Below, piece after piece: positions 12,404-23,441 of a stretch of DNA of 64,000 bases. The position numbers and the translations under genes are program-made. How positions within the stretch are numbered: the first letter of the stretch is position 1; each line of letters starts with the position of its first letter. The notes under the pieces were generated by a model. That model did not search any database, was not told where the DNA came from, and saw only the letters and a list, made by a program, of their open reading frames with translations. Source of the stretch: Neoarius graeffei (Eukaryota > Chordata > Actinopteri > Siluriformes > Ariidae); the NCBI RefSeq assembly GCF_027579695.1, contig NC_083571.1:40847943-40911942 (forward strand), written 5' to 3'.

Positions 12404-13870
12404 AGTATTACTTAAGGGTGACACGGTGGTGTAGTGGTTAGCACTGTCGCCTCACAGCAAGAAGGTCCTGCGTTTGCGGCCGGCGAGGGCCTTTCTGGGT
12501 GGAGTTTGCATGTTGTCTGCATGGGTTTCCTCCGGGTGCTCTGGTTTCCCCCACAGTCCAGTAATGGATGGAAGTATTACTTAAGCATTTTCCACCACGA
12601 GAATACAAAGTGCCAAAATGCGTCAATGTGAAAACCCTATAGAACAGGATAAGCGGCTACAGAAGATGGATGGATGGAAGTATTACTTAAGCATTTTCCA
12701 CCCCGACCACGAGAATATAATCTGCCAAAATGTGTCGACGTGAAAACACCAAAGACATGCAGGTTAGGTTAATTGGTGGCTCTAAATTGACCATAGGTGT
12801 GAATGCGAGTGTGAATGGTTGTTTGTCTCTGTGTCAGCCCTGTGATAACCTGGCGACTTGTCCAGGGTGTACCCCACCTCTCGCCAATAGTCAGCTGGGA
12901 TAGGCTCCAGCTTGCCTGCGGCCCTGTCGAGCAGGATAAGCGGCTACAGATAATGGATGGATGGATGGAAGTATTACTTAAGGGCGGCACAGTGGTGTAG
13001 TGGTTAGCACTGTCGGCTCACAGCAAGAAGGTCCTGGGTTCGAGCCCAGCGGCCAGCGAGGGCCTTTCTGTGTGGAGTTTGCATGTTCTCCCAGTGTCTG
13101 CGTGGGTTTCTTCCGGTTTCCCCCACTGTCCAAAGGCATGCAGGTTAGGTTAATTGGTGGCTCTAAATTGACCATAGGTGTGAATGGTTATTTGTCTCTG
13201 TTACCAGTTCCAGGGCTGGTTCGGGGCTGGTGCTGGTTCACAACTCGTTCAACTTGCGAGCCAGCTGAGAACCAGTTTGCTTTTCCATAGTTTGTGGTGC
13301 TAAGGGGAGCCACGTCATTACGTCGCTGTATACGTCAGTTACATCGCTGCGTTTGCATAAACCTTGGCGCGAATATCGAAGCAACAACAACAATAATGGA
13401 TGACTTCGCGTTTGTACAGCTGCTGCTTCTCGTCGCTTAAAAATGGCGACCTTTTGCGGTCTTGCGATTGTGGTTGGTCTTAACAACTCCGCCCCCCCCC
13501 GCCCGCTGACGTAAGCGGTTCTTTCCTCTGGCCCAGCAGAGAGTTGGTGCTAGCCTGGAACTGGTTTTTCTGGCCCCAGAGCCAGTTCTTTGTCAGTGGA
13601 AACAGAAAACCCAGTTCCAAACTAAGCACTGGCCCCAAACCAGCCCTGGAACTGCTTTCGTGGAAAAGGGGCATGTGATAACCTGGTGACTTGTCCAGAG
13701 TTTACCCCGCCTCTCGCCCATAGTCAGCTGGGATAGGCTCCAGCTTGCCTGCAACCTTGTAGAACAGGATAAGCGGCTACAGATGATGGATGGATGTAAG
13801 TATTACTTAAGCATTTTCCACCCCGACCACGAGAATACAATGTGCCAAAATGCGTCGACGTGGAAACACC
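12404..13870 (+). repeat. Tandem SINE/flank array with repeated target sequence
   Basis: Three partial or rearranged SINE units are interleaved with repeats of an about 75-bp flank that starts AGTATTACTTAAG and continues CATTTTCCACCCCGACC. The flank recurs at about 12570, 12675 and 13795, with the short AGTATTACTTAAG alone also at 12405 and 12968. SINE heads lie at about 12418 and 12983, tails end at about 12670, 12965 and 13790. Because AGTATTACTTAAG borders each SINE, it looks like the original target-site duplication that was later copied together with the SINE by unequal exchange or slippage. The last SINE unit is split by the MITE at 13200-13672. Confidence 0.7.
13200..13672. mobile_element. 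Non-autonomous DNA transposon (MITE) inside a SINE
   Basis: The inverted ends read AGTTCCAGGGCTGGTT at 13206 and as the reverse complement near 13641-13656 (AACCAGCCCTGGAACT region). The SINE body stops at GTCTCTGT before it and resumes at TGTGATAACC after it, so it is an insertion. No coding capacity is seen. The superfamily is not settled because about 8 bases of the SINE are lost at the junction and no clean duplication is visible. A CpG-rich internal part with AAAATGGCGACC resembles a promoter-like segment. Confidence 0.65.
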
Positions 13871-14213
13871 ATCAGAATCCAAAGTTTTGGCCTTCCATAA
13901 AATCACGTCGTCACCGCCTTGCGAATACAGGCGCCTCGCCAGGCGTGCATGCTGTTGCTGCGTGTTCTGCACAGCCGGATAGGGCAGGGGAGAAGCAACG
14001 TCTAGCCAATAAAATTAGACTTTGATTTCACAGAGTACTCGGGTCAACCAACGGACAACTCGTCATAGAATGTCGTTCGCTATCGCTCGCGGAACGTTCG
14101 GCTAAACGAATACTTTTAGGCTGAAATACCTAGAAGTGATTTAAGGAGCGCACCGTAGTCGTCGGATTTGTGATTTGTCAGCATATTCTAAAAGAAGACT
14201 TGGCTCCAGGGTT
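13870..14213 (+). promoter_or_regulatory. CpG-rich putative promoter and 5' UTR of fam184b
   Basis: The sequence from the end of the SINE array to the exon 1 start codon is distinctly richer in CpG than its surroundings (for example CACGTCGTCACCGCC and ATCGCTCGCGGAACGTTCGG). No clear TATA box is seen. CpG-island promoters are usual for widely expressed vertebrate genes. The transcription start cannot be placed from sequence alone. Confidence 0.5.
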
Positions 14214-14354
14214 ATGACGTCTAGCTCGTGGAAGATGAGCCTGCCACCGGATGCGTGTAACGGTACCGCTGCAGATTTCTCCAGCGTAGAAGAAGAGCTT
14301 TACGATTATCAAATGCACACCAGAATGTGCAAGAAAATAGCGCAGCTTACAAAG
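14214..14354 (+). CDS. fam184b: FAM184B-like protein, coding exon 1
   Basis: The exon encodes 47 residues from ATG 14214 to a donor site AAG|GTAGGA. It ends in YQMHTRMCKKIAQLTK, which matches the conserved N-terminus of the FAM184 family (QMH..MCKKIAQLTK in FAM184B; FAM184A has MSKKIAQLTK). The N-terminal residues before it are poorly conserved, as expected. The frame is phase 0 at the donor and joins directly to VIYSLNTKNEEQEA in exon 2, which is what the family requires. FAM184 proteins are long coiled-coil proteins with no known enzymatic activity. A second in-frame ATG lies seven codons downstream (14235). There is no in-frame stop for at least 13 codons upstream, so a slightly longer start cannot be ruled out. 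Confidence 0.8.
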
Positions 14355-15386
14355 GTAGGACAAAGTCAAAAGTACATTGCTGAATATTGCCCCATGCATA
14401 TCATTAGCGCTGCTTATCAGCAGTCTCCATCTTTGCATTTAAAGCGCTTTGAATACAGAATAATTAGGTATAATATATGACGTGGGATGATGCAAGCATA
14501 GGCTACAGACGTTAGCGTCGAAGCATGATTGTTTCCATATGATGCATCAACATCTGTCCCCATACAGATGTTGCTGCCATTGGTTTAAAAGCGCTTGCAA
14601 ACAAAATTTCTGAATGAATAAATAAAAGGACAAAAAAGGTAACTTTTTTTGTTGGTAACTATGAACAGTGACTAATAAAATCCAGACAAATTATATGTTA
14701 ACGTTGAATTGACAATACTATTTTATCTTTCAAATTTTCAATTATTTCCTCATGATTAAGCATATGAAAATATCAGGGGAAGAGTTAAATGGTTGGAGGT
14801 TTTAAGCAAGTGAGAAGACATTGTTGACGAACATAACTGGTTGAGGGGAAACACGTTTCAGTAATGAATAATCATCTTTAAAGTGAGAGAAATTGTAATC
14901 CTTGACCACGTTGGTTATATGCCATGCTTTATTAAGACCACTAAGCTGGCACTAACTTACTTGATTGCAAATAACAGTCTGAACTGGAAAACATCTAAAA
15001 TGCTTTTAAAAATGAAAGTAAGAAAAACATGCTCCATCACAAAACCTTTATATAAAGAAACATCACCAAAAACATGCTAAGTCATACTGTAATTTTACAG
15101 AGCATCACTGTAATAGTGTGGTTACTAAGATATACAGTAAGTTATTGTAAATATATTTACAGTATCAAAACTGTAAAAAACAATGTTACTGGTGAAACTG
15201 CTGCCAGTATTTTTCTCTAATTTTACAGAAAGATTTTATACTCTGTGTGTGTGTGTGTGTGTGTATAGTAAAACTAAATGTAATTACTTTTAAAGGATAA
15301 CTATAATTTCATCAAAGCTTTCCTTTGCTCATGTGTCATGGATTACATCAATGTAAGAAACATTTAAAATTACTTTACTACTGATA
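14355..15386 (+). other. Start of fam184b intron 1
   Basis: No exon is seen. It contains an AT-rich segment with repeated ACTGTAATTTTACAG-like motifs (15085-15230), probably an old MITE, and a (GT)11 microsatellite at 15243-15264. Intron 1 as a whole spans 14355-45238. Confidence 0.5.
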
Positions 15387-15661
15387 TAACCCCAATTCCA
15401 AAAATGTTTGGGATGCTGTGTGAAACGTAAATAAAAACAATGTAATTATGTCCTTGAAGGTTCTCAGTCATCCAGGTCATAGTAAACTGTAGGTGCTAAA
15501 GAAGGCAACTGGACATGCTTGAAATTCTTGAAGATGTTTCACCTCTCATCCGAAAAGCTTCTTCAGTTCTGTCTGACGAGTGGGGAGTTTCAGATAGTTG
15601 TCCTCTAGTGCAGTGTTTCCCAACCTTTCTTGAGCCACGGCACATGTTTTACATTTGAAAA

Positions 15662-15702
15662 ATCCCACGGCACACCAACAAACAAACAAACAAACAAACT
15701 AA
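15662..15702. repeat. (CAAA)n microsatellite
   Basis: About five to six AACA-type units (ACAAACAAACAAACAAAC) within the hAT element. It has no further significance. Confidence 0.6.
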
Positions 15703-16565
15703 TATATGCCAAAGCCAACGGGGGGGATAGGTACCCCCCAGGAAAATTTTGAAAAATAAGGCCTTACAAACCACTTTTCCTGCAATCTGAGCTGTAGTAG
15801 ATAAAAAAAATCTGTTGTCTTTTTTATATATTTACATGAAAATATGTTTCAAATCAATAGGAGTATTGTTTGAATTCAAAATAAAATCACATTCTACATT
15901 CAAGGGTATGGTTATAATTTATGATCAACAAAAATGACAAACTAAATTCACATTAAACTTAAGTTCTATTAATTATCAAAATGTTCATATGTTAAATAAA
16001 ATTTCTTAGGGTGACTGACCTTTTCTCCCTATGTCCTCATTAGTTGCATATGATTTCTTCAAAAAGTCTTTTGAAATATTTAAGTTTTCAAAACTGTCAG
16101 CATTAATTCAGATTTACTGACTACCTATCATATACAACCCCGATTCCAAAAAAGTTGGGACAAAGTACAAATTGTAAATAAAAACGGAATGCAGTAATTT
16201 ACAAATCTCAAAAACTGATATTGTATTCACAATAGAACATAGACAACATATCAAATGTCGAAAGTGAGACATTTTGAAATTTCATGCCAAATATTGGCTC
16301 ATTTGAAATTTCATGACAGCAACACATCTCACAAAAGTTGGGACAGGGGCAATAAGAGGCTGGAAAAGTTAAAGGTACAAAAAAGGAACAGCTGGAGGAC
16401 CAAATTGCAACTCATTAGGTCAATTGGCAATAGGTCATTAACATGACTGGGTATAAAAAGAGCATCTTGGAGTGGCAGCGGCTCTCAGAAGTAAAGATGG
16501 GAAGAGGATCACCAATTCCCCTAATTCTGCACTGACAAATAGTGGAGCAATATCAGAAAGGAGTT

Positions 16566-19080
16566 TCTCGTCTCGTCTCGTCTTCTTCCGCTTATCCAGG
16601 ACCGGGTCGCGGAGGCAGCAGTCTAAGCATGGAAGCCCAAACTTCTCTTTCCCCAGACACCTCAGCCAGCTCCTCGGGAAGAACACCGAGGCGTTCCCAG
16701 GCCAGCCGAGAGACATAGTCCCTCCAGCGTGTCCTGGGTCTTCCCCGGGGCCTCCTCCCGGGGGGACATGCCTGGAACACCTCCCCAGGGAGGCGTCCAG
16801 GAGGCATCCGAAAAAGATGCCCGAGCCACCTCAGCTGGTTCCTCTCGATGTGGAGGAGCAGCGGCTCTACTCCGAGCTCCTCCCGAGTGACTGTGCTTCT
16901 CACCCTCTCTCTAAGGGAGCGCCCAGCCACCCTGTGAAGGAAACTCATTTCAGCCGCTTGTATCCGCGATCTTGTTCTTTCTGTCATTACCCAAAGCTCA
17001 TGACCATAGGTGAGAGTCGGAACGTAGATCGACCGGTAAATTGAGAGCTTCGCCTTTTGGCTCAGCTCCTTCTTCACCACGACGGACCGGTAAAGCGACC
17101 GCATCACTGCGGAGGCTGCACCGATCCGCCTGTCGATCTCACGCTCCATCCTTCCCTCACTCGTGAACAAGATCCCGAGATACTTAAACTCCTCCACTTG
17201 AGGCAGGACTTCTCCACCAACCTGGAGAGGGCAAGCCACCCTTTTCCGGTCGAGAACCATGGCCTCGGACTTGGAGGTGCTGATTCTCATCCCAGCCGCT
17301 TCACACTCGACTGCAAACCGCCCCAGTGCATGCTGAAGGTCCTGGTTTGAAGAAGCCAACAGGACAACATCATCCGCAAAAAGCAGAGATGAAATCCTGT
17401 GGTTCCCAAACAGGATTCCTTCCGGCCCCTGGCTGCGCCTCGAAATTCTGTCCATAAAAATTATGAACAGAACCGGTGACAAAGGGCAGCCCTGATGGAG
17501 TCCAACATGCACTGGGAACAGGTCTGACTTACTGCCGGCAATGCGAACCAGACTCCTGCTCCGTTCGTACAGGGACCGGACAGCCCTTAGCAAAGAGCCC
17601 CGAACCCCATACTCCCGAAGCACCCCCCACAGAATACCACGGGGGACACGGTCGAATGCCTTCTCCAGATCCACAAAGCACATGTGGACTGGTTGGGCAA
17701 ACTCCCATGAACCCTCGAGCACCCTATGAAGGGTATAGAGCTGGTCCAGTGTTCCGCGACCAGGACGAAAACCGCATTGTTCCTCCTGGATCCGAGGTTC
17801 GACTATTGGTCGAATTCTCCTCTCCAGTACCCTGGAGTAAACTTTCCCTGGGAGGCTGAGAAGTGTGATTCCCCTATAATTGGAGCACACTCTCCGGTCC
17901 CCTTTCTTAAAAAGAGGGACCACCACCCCAGTCTGCCACTCCAGAGGCACTGTCCCCGACCGCCACGCGATGTTGCAGAGGCGTGTCAACCAAGACAGCC
18001 CCACAACATCCAGAGACTTGAGATACTCAGGGCGGATCTCATCCACCCCCGGTGCCTTGCCACCGAGGAGCTTGCAAACCACCTCAGTGACTTCGGCTTG
18101 GGTAATGGACGAGTCCACCTCTGAGTCATCAGCCTCAGTCTCCTCAGTGGAAGACATGACGGTGGGATTGAGGAGATCCTCAAAGTATTCCTTCCACCGC
18201 CCGACAATGTCCCCAGTCGAGGTCAACAGCTCCCCACCCGCACTGTAAACAGTGTTGGCAGAGTACTGCTTCCCCCTCCTGAGGCGCCGGACGGTTTGCC
18301 AGAATTTCTTCGAGGCCGACCGATAGTCCTTCTCCATGGCCTCCCCGAACTCCTCCCAGTTCCGAGTTTTTGCCTCCGTAACTGCCCGAGCTGCAGCACG
18401 CCTGGCCTGCCGATACCCGTCGGCTGCCTCAGGAGTCCTGGAGGTCAACATGGCCCGATAGGACTCCTTCTTCAGCTTGACGGCATCCCTTACTTCCGGT
18501 GTCCACCACCGGGTTCGGGGATTGCCGCCACGACAGGCACCGGAGACCTTGCGGCCACAGCTCCGAACAGCTGCATCCACAATGGAGGTAGAGAACATGG
18601 TCCACTCAGACTCAATGTCCCCCGCCTCCCTCGGAAGCTGGGAAAAGCTCTCCCGGAGGTGGGAGTTAAAGACCTCCCCAACAGAGTGCTCGGCCAGACG
18701 TTCCCAGCAGACCCTCACCATACGTTTGGGCCTGCCAGGTCTGACCAGCTTCCTCCTCCGCCAGCGGATCCAACTCACCACCAGGTGGTGATCAGTTGAC
18801 AACTCAGCCCCTCTCTTCACCCGAGTGTCCAAGACATAGGGTCGGAGATCAGATGACACGACTACAAAGTCGATCATCGACCTCCGACCTAAGGTGTCCT
18901 GGTGCCACGTGCACTTATGGACACCCCTATGCTCGAACATGGTGTTCGTTATGGACAAACTGTGACTAGCACAGAAGTCCAATAACAAAACACCACTCGG
19001 GTTCAGATCGGGGAGGCCGTTCCTCCCAACCACGCCCCTCCAGGTGTCACTGTCATCGCCCACGTGAGCATTGAAGTCCC
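16566..19080 (-). mobile_element. RTE-like LINE, 5' truncated, innermost nest level
   Basis: The insertion lies on the - strand within the Tc1 transposase frame. A 12-bp target-site duplication CAGAAAGGAGTT is at 16554-16565 and 19081-19092. The 3' end reads GGATAAGCGGAAGAAGACGA and continues as short GACGA repeats, the tail style of RTE-clade elements, which end in short tandem repeats rather than poly-A. The 5' part (N-terminal half of the endonuclease) is absent, as expected from incomplete reverse transcription. Confidence 0.88.
16592..19080 (-). CDS. RTE-type endonuclease/reverse transcriptase, N-truncated, open
   Basis: About 829 codons are open from the insertion edge to the stop at 16592. 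It begins at [14 protein letters not shown] of the endonuclease, with SMIDFVVV and STDHHLVV following. RT motifs are [38 protein letters not shown] and FADDVVLL (codons at 17363-17380). The C-terminal part has [12 protein letters not shown] and a basic [10 protein letters not shown], as in RTE/L1-like ends. The frame has no internal stop despite truncation, so the insertion is recent relative to its neighbours. Without the endonuclease N-terminus and promoter it is not expected to be autonomous. Confidence 0.88.
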
Positions 19081-21074
19081 CAGAAAGGAGTTCGGCAGTG
19101 TAAAATTGCAAAGAGTTTGAACATATCATCATCTACAGTGCATAATATCATCAAAAGATTCAGAGAATCTGGAAGAATCTCTGTGCGTAAGGGTCAAGGC
19201 CGGAAAACCATACTGGGTGCCCGTGATCTTCGGGCCCTTAGATGGCACTGCATCACATACAGGCATGTTTTTGTATTGGAAATCACAAAATGGGCTCAGG
19301 AATATTTCCAGAGAACATTATCTGTGAACACAATTCACCGTGCCAGCCGCCGTTGCCAGCTAAAACTCTATAGTTCAAAGAAGAAGCCGTATCTAAACAT
19401 GATCCAGAAGCGCAGACATCTTCTCTGGGCCAAGGCTCATTTAAAATGGACTGTGGCAAAGTGGAAAACTGTTCTGTGGTCAGACGAATCAAAATTTGAA
19501 GTTCTTTATGGAAATCAGGGACGCCGTGTCATTCGGACTAAAGAGGAGAAGGACGACCCAAGTTGTTATCAGCGCTCAGTTCAGAAGCCTGCATCTCTGA
19601 TGGTATGGGGCTGCATTAGTGCGTGTGGCATGGGCAGCTTACACATCTGGAAAGACACCATCAATGCTGAAAGGTATATCCAGGTTCTAGAGCAACATAT
19701 GCTCCCATCCAGACGACGTCTCTTTCAGGGAAGACCTTGCATTTTCCAACATGACAATGCCAAACCACATACAGCATCAATTACAGCATCATGGCTGCAT
19801 AGAAGAAGGGTCCGGGTACTGAACTGGCCAGCCTGCAGTCCAGATCTTTCACCCATAGAAAACATTTGGCGCATCATAAAACGGAAGATACGACAAAAAA
19901 GACCTAAGACAGTTGAGCAACTAGAATCCTACATTAGACAAGAATGGGTTAAGATTCCTATCCCTAAACTTGAGCAACTTGTCTCCTCAGTCCCCAGACG
20001 TTTACAGACTGTTGTAAAGAGAAAAGGGGATGTCACACAGTGGTAAACATGGCCTTGTTCCAACTTTTTTGAGATGTGGTGTTGTCATGAAATTTAAAAT
20101 CACCTAATTTTTCTCTTTAAATGATACATTTTCTCAGTTTAAACATTTGATGTGTCATCTATGTTCTGTTCTGAATAAAATATGGAATTTTGAAACTTCC
20201 ACATCATTGCATTCCGTTTTTATTTACAATTTGTACTTTGTCCCAACTTTTTTGGAATCGGGGTTGTACATGTTCAATGTATTAAATTAAACGAATGCTA
20301 AGTTTATGGGATAATGTCTATGTACACTTTATACAATTATTTATAGTTCACAGTCACTTCTCATTTTCATTTGATCATTTCGACTTCTTCAGCTTTTTGG
20401 CCAAAGACAAAAGCTTGTCAGTCCTCTCTTTTGTAAGAACTGTTATGATTGGCTATCATGCTCTCGCCATCAATGTTTTGGCCAATTACATTGTAGATAA
20501 CACGTATTCTACCACGAGACTTAGCGAGACTAAAGATGGCGAAAATGTAAACATGTAACATCGTCGTAGGAATGAATTACACTTGAGTATCATGAAGGAA
20601 CATACCTCAACCCCCCTCAATAAATGAAAAAAAAATTCTCAACGGATTTGGCATAATATAAAAAGGTCGATTTTTACTCAGAAAAAGCGGAAATCCGCCG
20701 AAAAGTGGAAAACTCATCCCTGCTATCGCTATCACCACTGTCACACCCGAAGCATTACTAATTCTATTGTTTGAATGGCAACAGGTAGATACACAGGTTA
20801 ATTAGCTACCTGCTGCCATCTATTGGAAGAGTATTTAATTGTTCTGCTGGTCCCTATATGTCGCTGGCGTAGACGAATGAAGACAAATTATTTGCAGTAA
20901 GTAAATAATTCTTGGAACAATTAAGTGAAATTGGATAATGTCCCACGGTACACCTGATGATCTCTCACGGCACACTAATGTGCCACGGCACAGTGGTTGG
21001 GAAACACTGCTCTAGCGGACCAAAAGCAACCCTAAGGAGAGTCGTTGAGGTCACATGGGTCGTTGACCCTCTCA

Positions 21075-22079
21075 GGCCCTGTCCACACGGCAACGGATTC
21101 AGGTGACTCCGATACAATTGCTTATCGTTTAGGCCTGGCGTCCACACGGCACCGGCGTTTTGGGTGCCCAAAACGCAATCTTTTTGAGAACGGGTTTCAG
21201 AGTGGAAAGATCTGGCAACGTTGCCGTTGTGAAGTCGTCTGGATGAGTAGAACAGATTTGTTTACGATGATGTCACAACCACATGACTGTGAGTGCTTCA
21301 CGCCGGGTAGAAGTGTAATGAACTCGATGCGAGTTGTCAACAAATCCTATAACTTGGTTCATGAAACGCGCTTACAAAATATTTTCACTGTGAATATTTA
21401 TTGTGTAATGGTGCAAAGTGAGAGAGAGAGAGAGAGAGAGAGAAAATAGCCCTTAGGGCAGAGTCAATCCCGCCAGCAAAAATAGGGAAAAAAAGGAGCG
21501 ATCTCACCTCTTCAGATGTTGGTTTAAGTCCTACAATACATTCCTCAAAAAGGGCGTAGAACAACAAATTAATCCATCAACGTGTAGCATTCAATTTATT
21601 CCGGACCATTAAAGACGCCGCCTTCCGCGTAGAATCATACGTCATCCTCCCCGCCATATTGGATAGGTCAAAGCGGAGAATAAAGATGCCTCATTCATGT
21701 GCTGCGTTTAACTGTACCAACAGGTTTACCGTCCAAACGAGATCACATGGGATTACCTTTCACAGGTGAGACTGGAAAAATACTTTTCATTGTATTTGGT
21801 CATTATAATGTAATTTTACGAACAGATTTTCCTGACTTTGTGGCTAATATGAAGTCTCGCGCATAATAGTTTATGCGCATGCGTCCTTACTTCTTCTATT
21901 GTTCTGGTGTCTCCGAAGGGACCGTCTTACAGCGCCCCTAGAGGTGTGGCATGTGTATTGCATCGTTTTCAGCAAGCGTTGCGTTGCCATATGGACCTGA
22001 TATTTTACTGATCGTTGCCCATTTGGACGCGATATATTTTTAAATAACATCTCGTTGCCTTTGTCGTGTGAATGTAGCC
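21075..22079 (-). mobile_element. THAP-bearing Harbinger-like MITE, copy A
   Basis: The ends are GGCCCTGTCCACACGG (21075) and GTGTGAATGTAGCC (22079), which are partial inverted repeats of each other. The 3-bp flank TCA is duplicated (21072-21074, 22080-22082). Three-base TNA duplications and GGC-starting termini point to the PIF/Harbinger group. It contains a (GA)n run at 21420-21443, a THAP-coding exon and no catalytic domain. It occupies the left palindrome arm; copies B (22241-23441) and C (56716-57917) are close relatives. Confidence 0.75.
21686..21765 (+). pseudogene. Isolated THAP zinc-finger first exon
   Basis: An ATG opens MPHSCAAFNCTNRF and continues to GITFHR before a donor CAG|GTGAGA. 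The pattern M-P-x-x-C-A-A-x-x-C-x-N-R is the N-terminus of the THAP DNA-binding domain (C2CH zinc site), used by several transposase families. Only this 27-residue piece exists, with no downstream exon. It reads opposite to the orientation I assigned the element by comparison with copies B and C. It is a transposase relic, not a host gene. In copies B and C the start codon is lost. Confidence 0.7.
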
Positions 22080-22240
22080 TCAGTCATCCTGTAGGTGTTA
22101 AGGTCACTGGAGGCCGGGTGTGAACAGTGTTAGCAGCCTAGAGAGTCGTTAGGGTCCACAGATCACCCTAACAACTCTCTAGGCTGCTAACACCGTTCAC
22201 ACCTGGCCTCCAGTGACCCTAACACCTATAGGATGACTGA

Positions 22241-23060
22241 GGCTACATCCACACGACAACGGCAACGAGATGTTATTTAAAAATATATCGCGACCAAATG
22301 GGCAACGATCAGTAAAATATCAGGTCCATATGGCAACGCAACGCTTGCTGAAAACGATGCAATACACATGCCACACCTCTAGGGGCGCTGTAAGACGGTC
22401 CCTTCGGAGACACCAGAAGAAGAGAAGAAGTAAGGACGCATGCGCATAAACTATTATGCGCGAGACTTCATATTAGCCACAAAGTCAGGAAAATCTATTC
22501 GTAAAATTACATTATAATGACCAAATACAATGAAAAGTATTTTTCCAGTCTCACCTGTGAAAGGTAATCCCATGTGATCCCGTTTGGACGGTACAGTTAA
22601 ACGCAGCTAATCTTTATTCTCCGCTTTGACCTATCCAATATGGCGGGGAGGATGACGTATGATTCTACACGGAAGACAGCGTCTTTAATGGTCCGGAATA
22701 AATTGAATGCTACACGTTGATGGATTAATTTGTTGTTTCTCACCTGTGAAAGGTAATCCCATGTGATCTCGTTTGGACGGTAAACCTGTTGGTACAGTTA
22801 AACGCAGCACATGAATCTTTATTCTTCGCTTTGACCTATCCAATATGGCGGCGAGGATGACGTATGATTCTACGCGGAAGGCGGCGTCTTTAATGGTCCG
22901 GAATAAATTGAATGCTACACGTTGATGGATTAATTTGCTCTTCTACGCCCTTTTTGAGGAATGTATTGTAGGACTTACTGTAAACCAACATCTGAAGAGG
23001 TGAGATCGCTCCTTTTTTTCCCTATTTTTGCTGGCGGGATTGACTCTGCCCTAAGGGCAG

Positions 23061-23103
<43 letters not shown>

Positions 23104-23441
23104 ACCATTACACAATAAATATTCACAGTGAAAATATTTTGTAAGCGCGTTTCATGAACCAAGTTATAGGATTTGTTGACAACTCGCATCGAGTTCGTTA
23201 CACTTCTACCCGGCGTGAAGCACTCACAGTCATGTGGTTGTGATGTCATCGTAAACAAATCCGTTCTACTCATCCAGACAACTTCACAACGGCAACGTTG
23301 CCAGATCTTTCCACTCTGGAACCCGTTCTCAAAAAGATTGCGTTTTGGGCACCCAAAACGCCGGTGCCGTGTGGACGCCAGGCCTAAACGATAAGCAATT
23401 GTATCGGAGTCACCTGAATCCGTTGCCGTGTGGACAGGGCC
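22241..23441 (+). mobile_element. THAP-bearing Harbinger-like MITE, copy B
   Basis: It begins GGCTACATCCACACGACAAC and ends GTGTGGACAGGGCC; TGA is duplicated at 22238-22240 and 23442-23444. It is the mirror of copy A about the palindrome centre. Unlike A it has two tandem copies (about 22547-22737 and 22738-22935) of the module with the THAP exon and the CCAATATGGCGG segment. A long (TC)n lies at 23063-23098. Confidence 0.78.

Larger units (their letters stand above)
16497..20046 (+). pseudogene. Tc1-type transposase, interrupted by LINE insertion and one stop
   Basis: The start is ATG 16497 in MGRGSPIPLIL; codon 13 is TGA (16533-16535) where an arginine CGA would fit. The helix-turn-helix text QIVEQYQKG continues past the 2.5-kb LINE at [18 protein letters not shown]. 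From 19117 a 309-residue open frame runs to the stop at 20046. It contains the first DDE aspartate in [10 protein letters not shown], the second in [10 protein letters not shown] and the glutamate in [11 protein letters not shown]. The family function is cut-and-paste transposition. Only the N-terminal DNA-binding region is damaged; the catalytic part is open. Confidence 0.9.
16135..20266 (+). mobile_element. Tc1-like transposon split by an RTE LINE
   Basis: The terminal inverted repeats begin CAACCCCGATTCCAAAAAAG (16135) and end with its complement at 20266. TA lies on both sides (16133-16134, 20267-20268), the standard Tc1/mariner duplication. Removing the LINE gives about 1.6 kb, the usual full length. 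A second inverted motif (AAAAGTTGGGACAGGGG at 16335) lies inside the left end. The element is well preserved and is one of the younger DNA transposons here. Confidence 0.92.
15611..21009. mobile_element. hAT non-autonomous element, second nest level
   Basis: The perfect inverted ends CAGTGTTTCCCAACC (15611) and GGTTGGGAAACACTG (ending 21009) are flanked by CTCTAGTG and CTCTAGCG, an 8-bp duplication with one mismatch, as hAT elements make. Without the Tc1 inside it the element is about 1.27 kb. Subterminal GCCACGGCACA motifs appear at both ends. It has no coding region of its own. It sits only in the left arm of the palindrome, so it arrived after the arms formed. Confidence 0.85.

Noticed and set aside
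17476..18799. Proline-rich open frames on the + strand at 17.5-18.8 kb
   Set aside because: They are antisense shadows of the open RTE reverse transcriptase frame.
21045..21449. Protein of 134 codons repeated at 23022-23474
   Set aside because: Both are the same stretch of the THAP-bearing MITE in opposite orientation, through a GA/TC microsatellite; no known domain.
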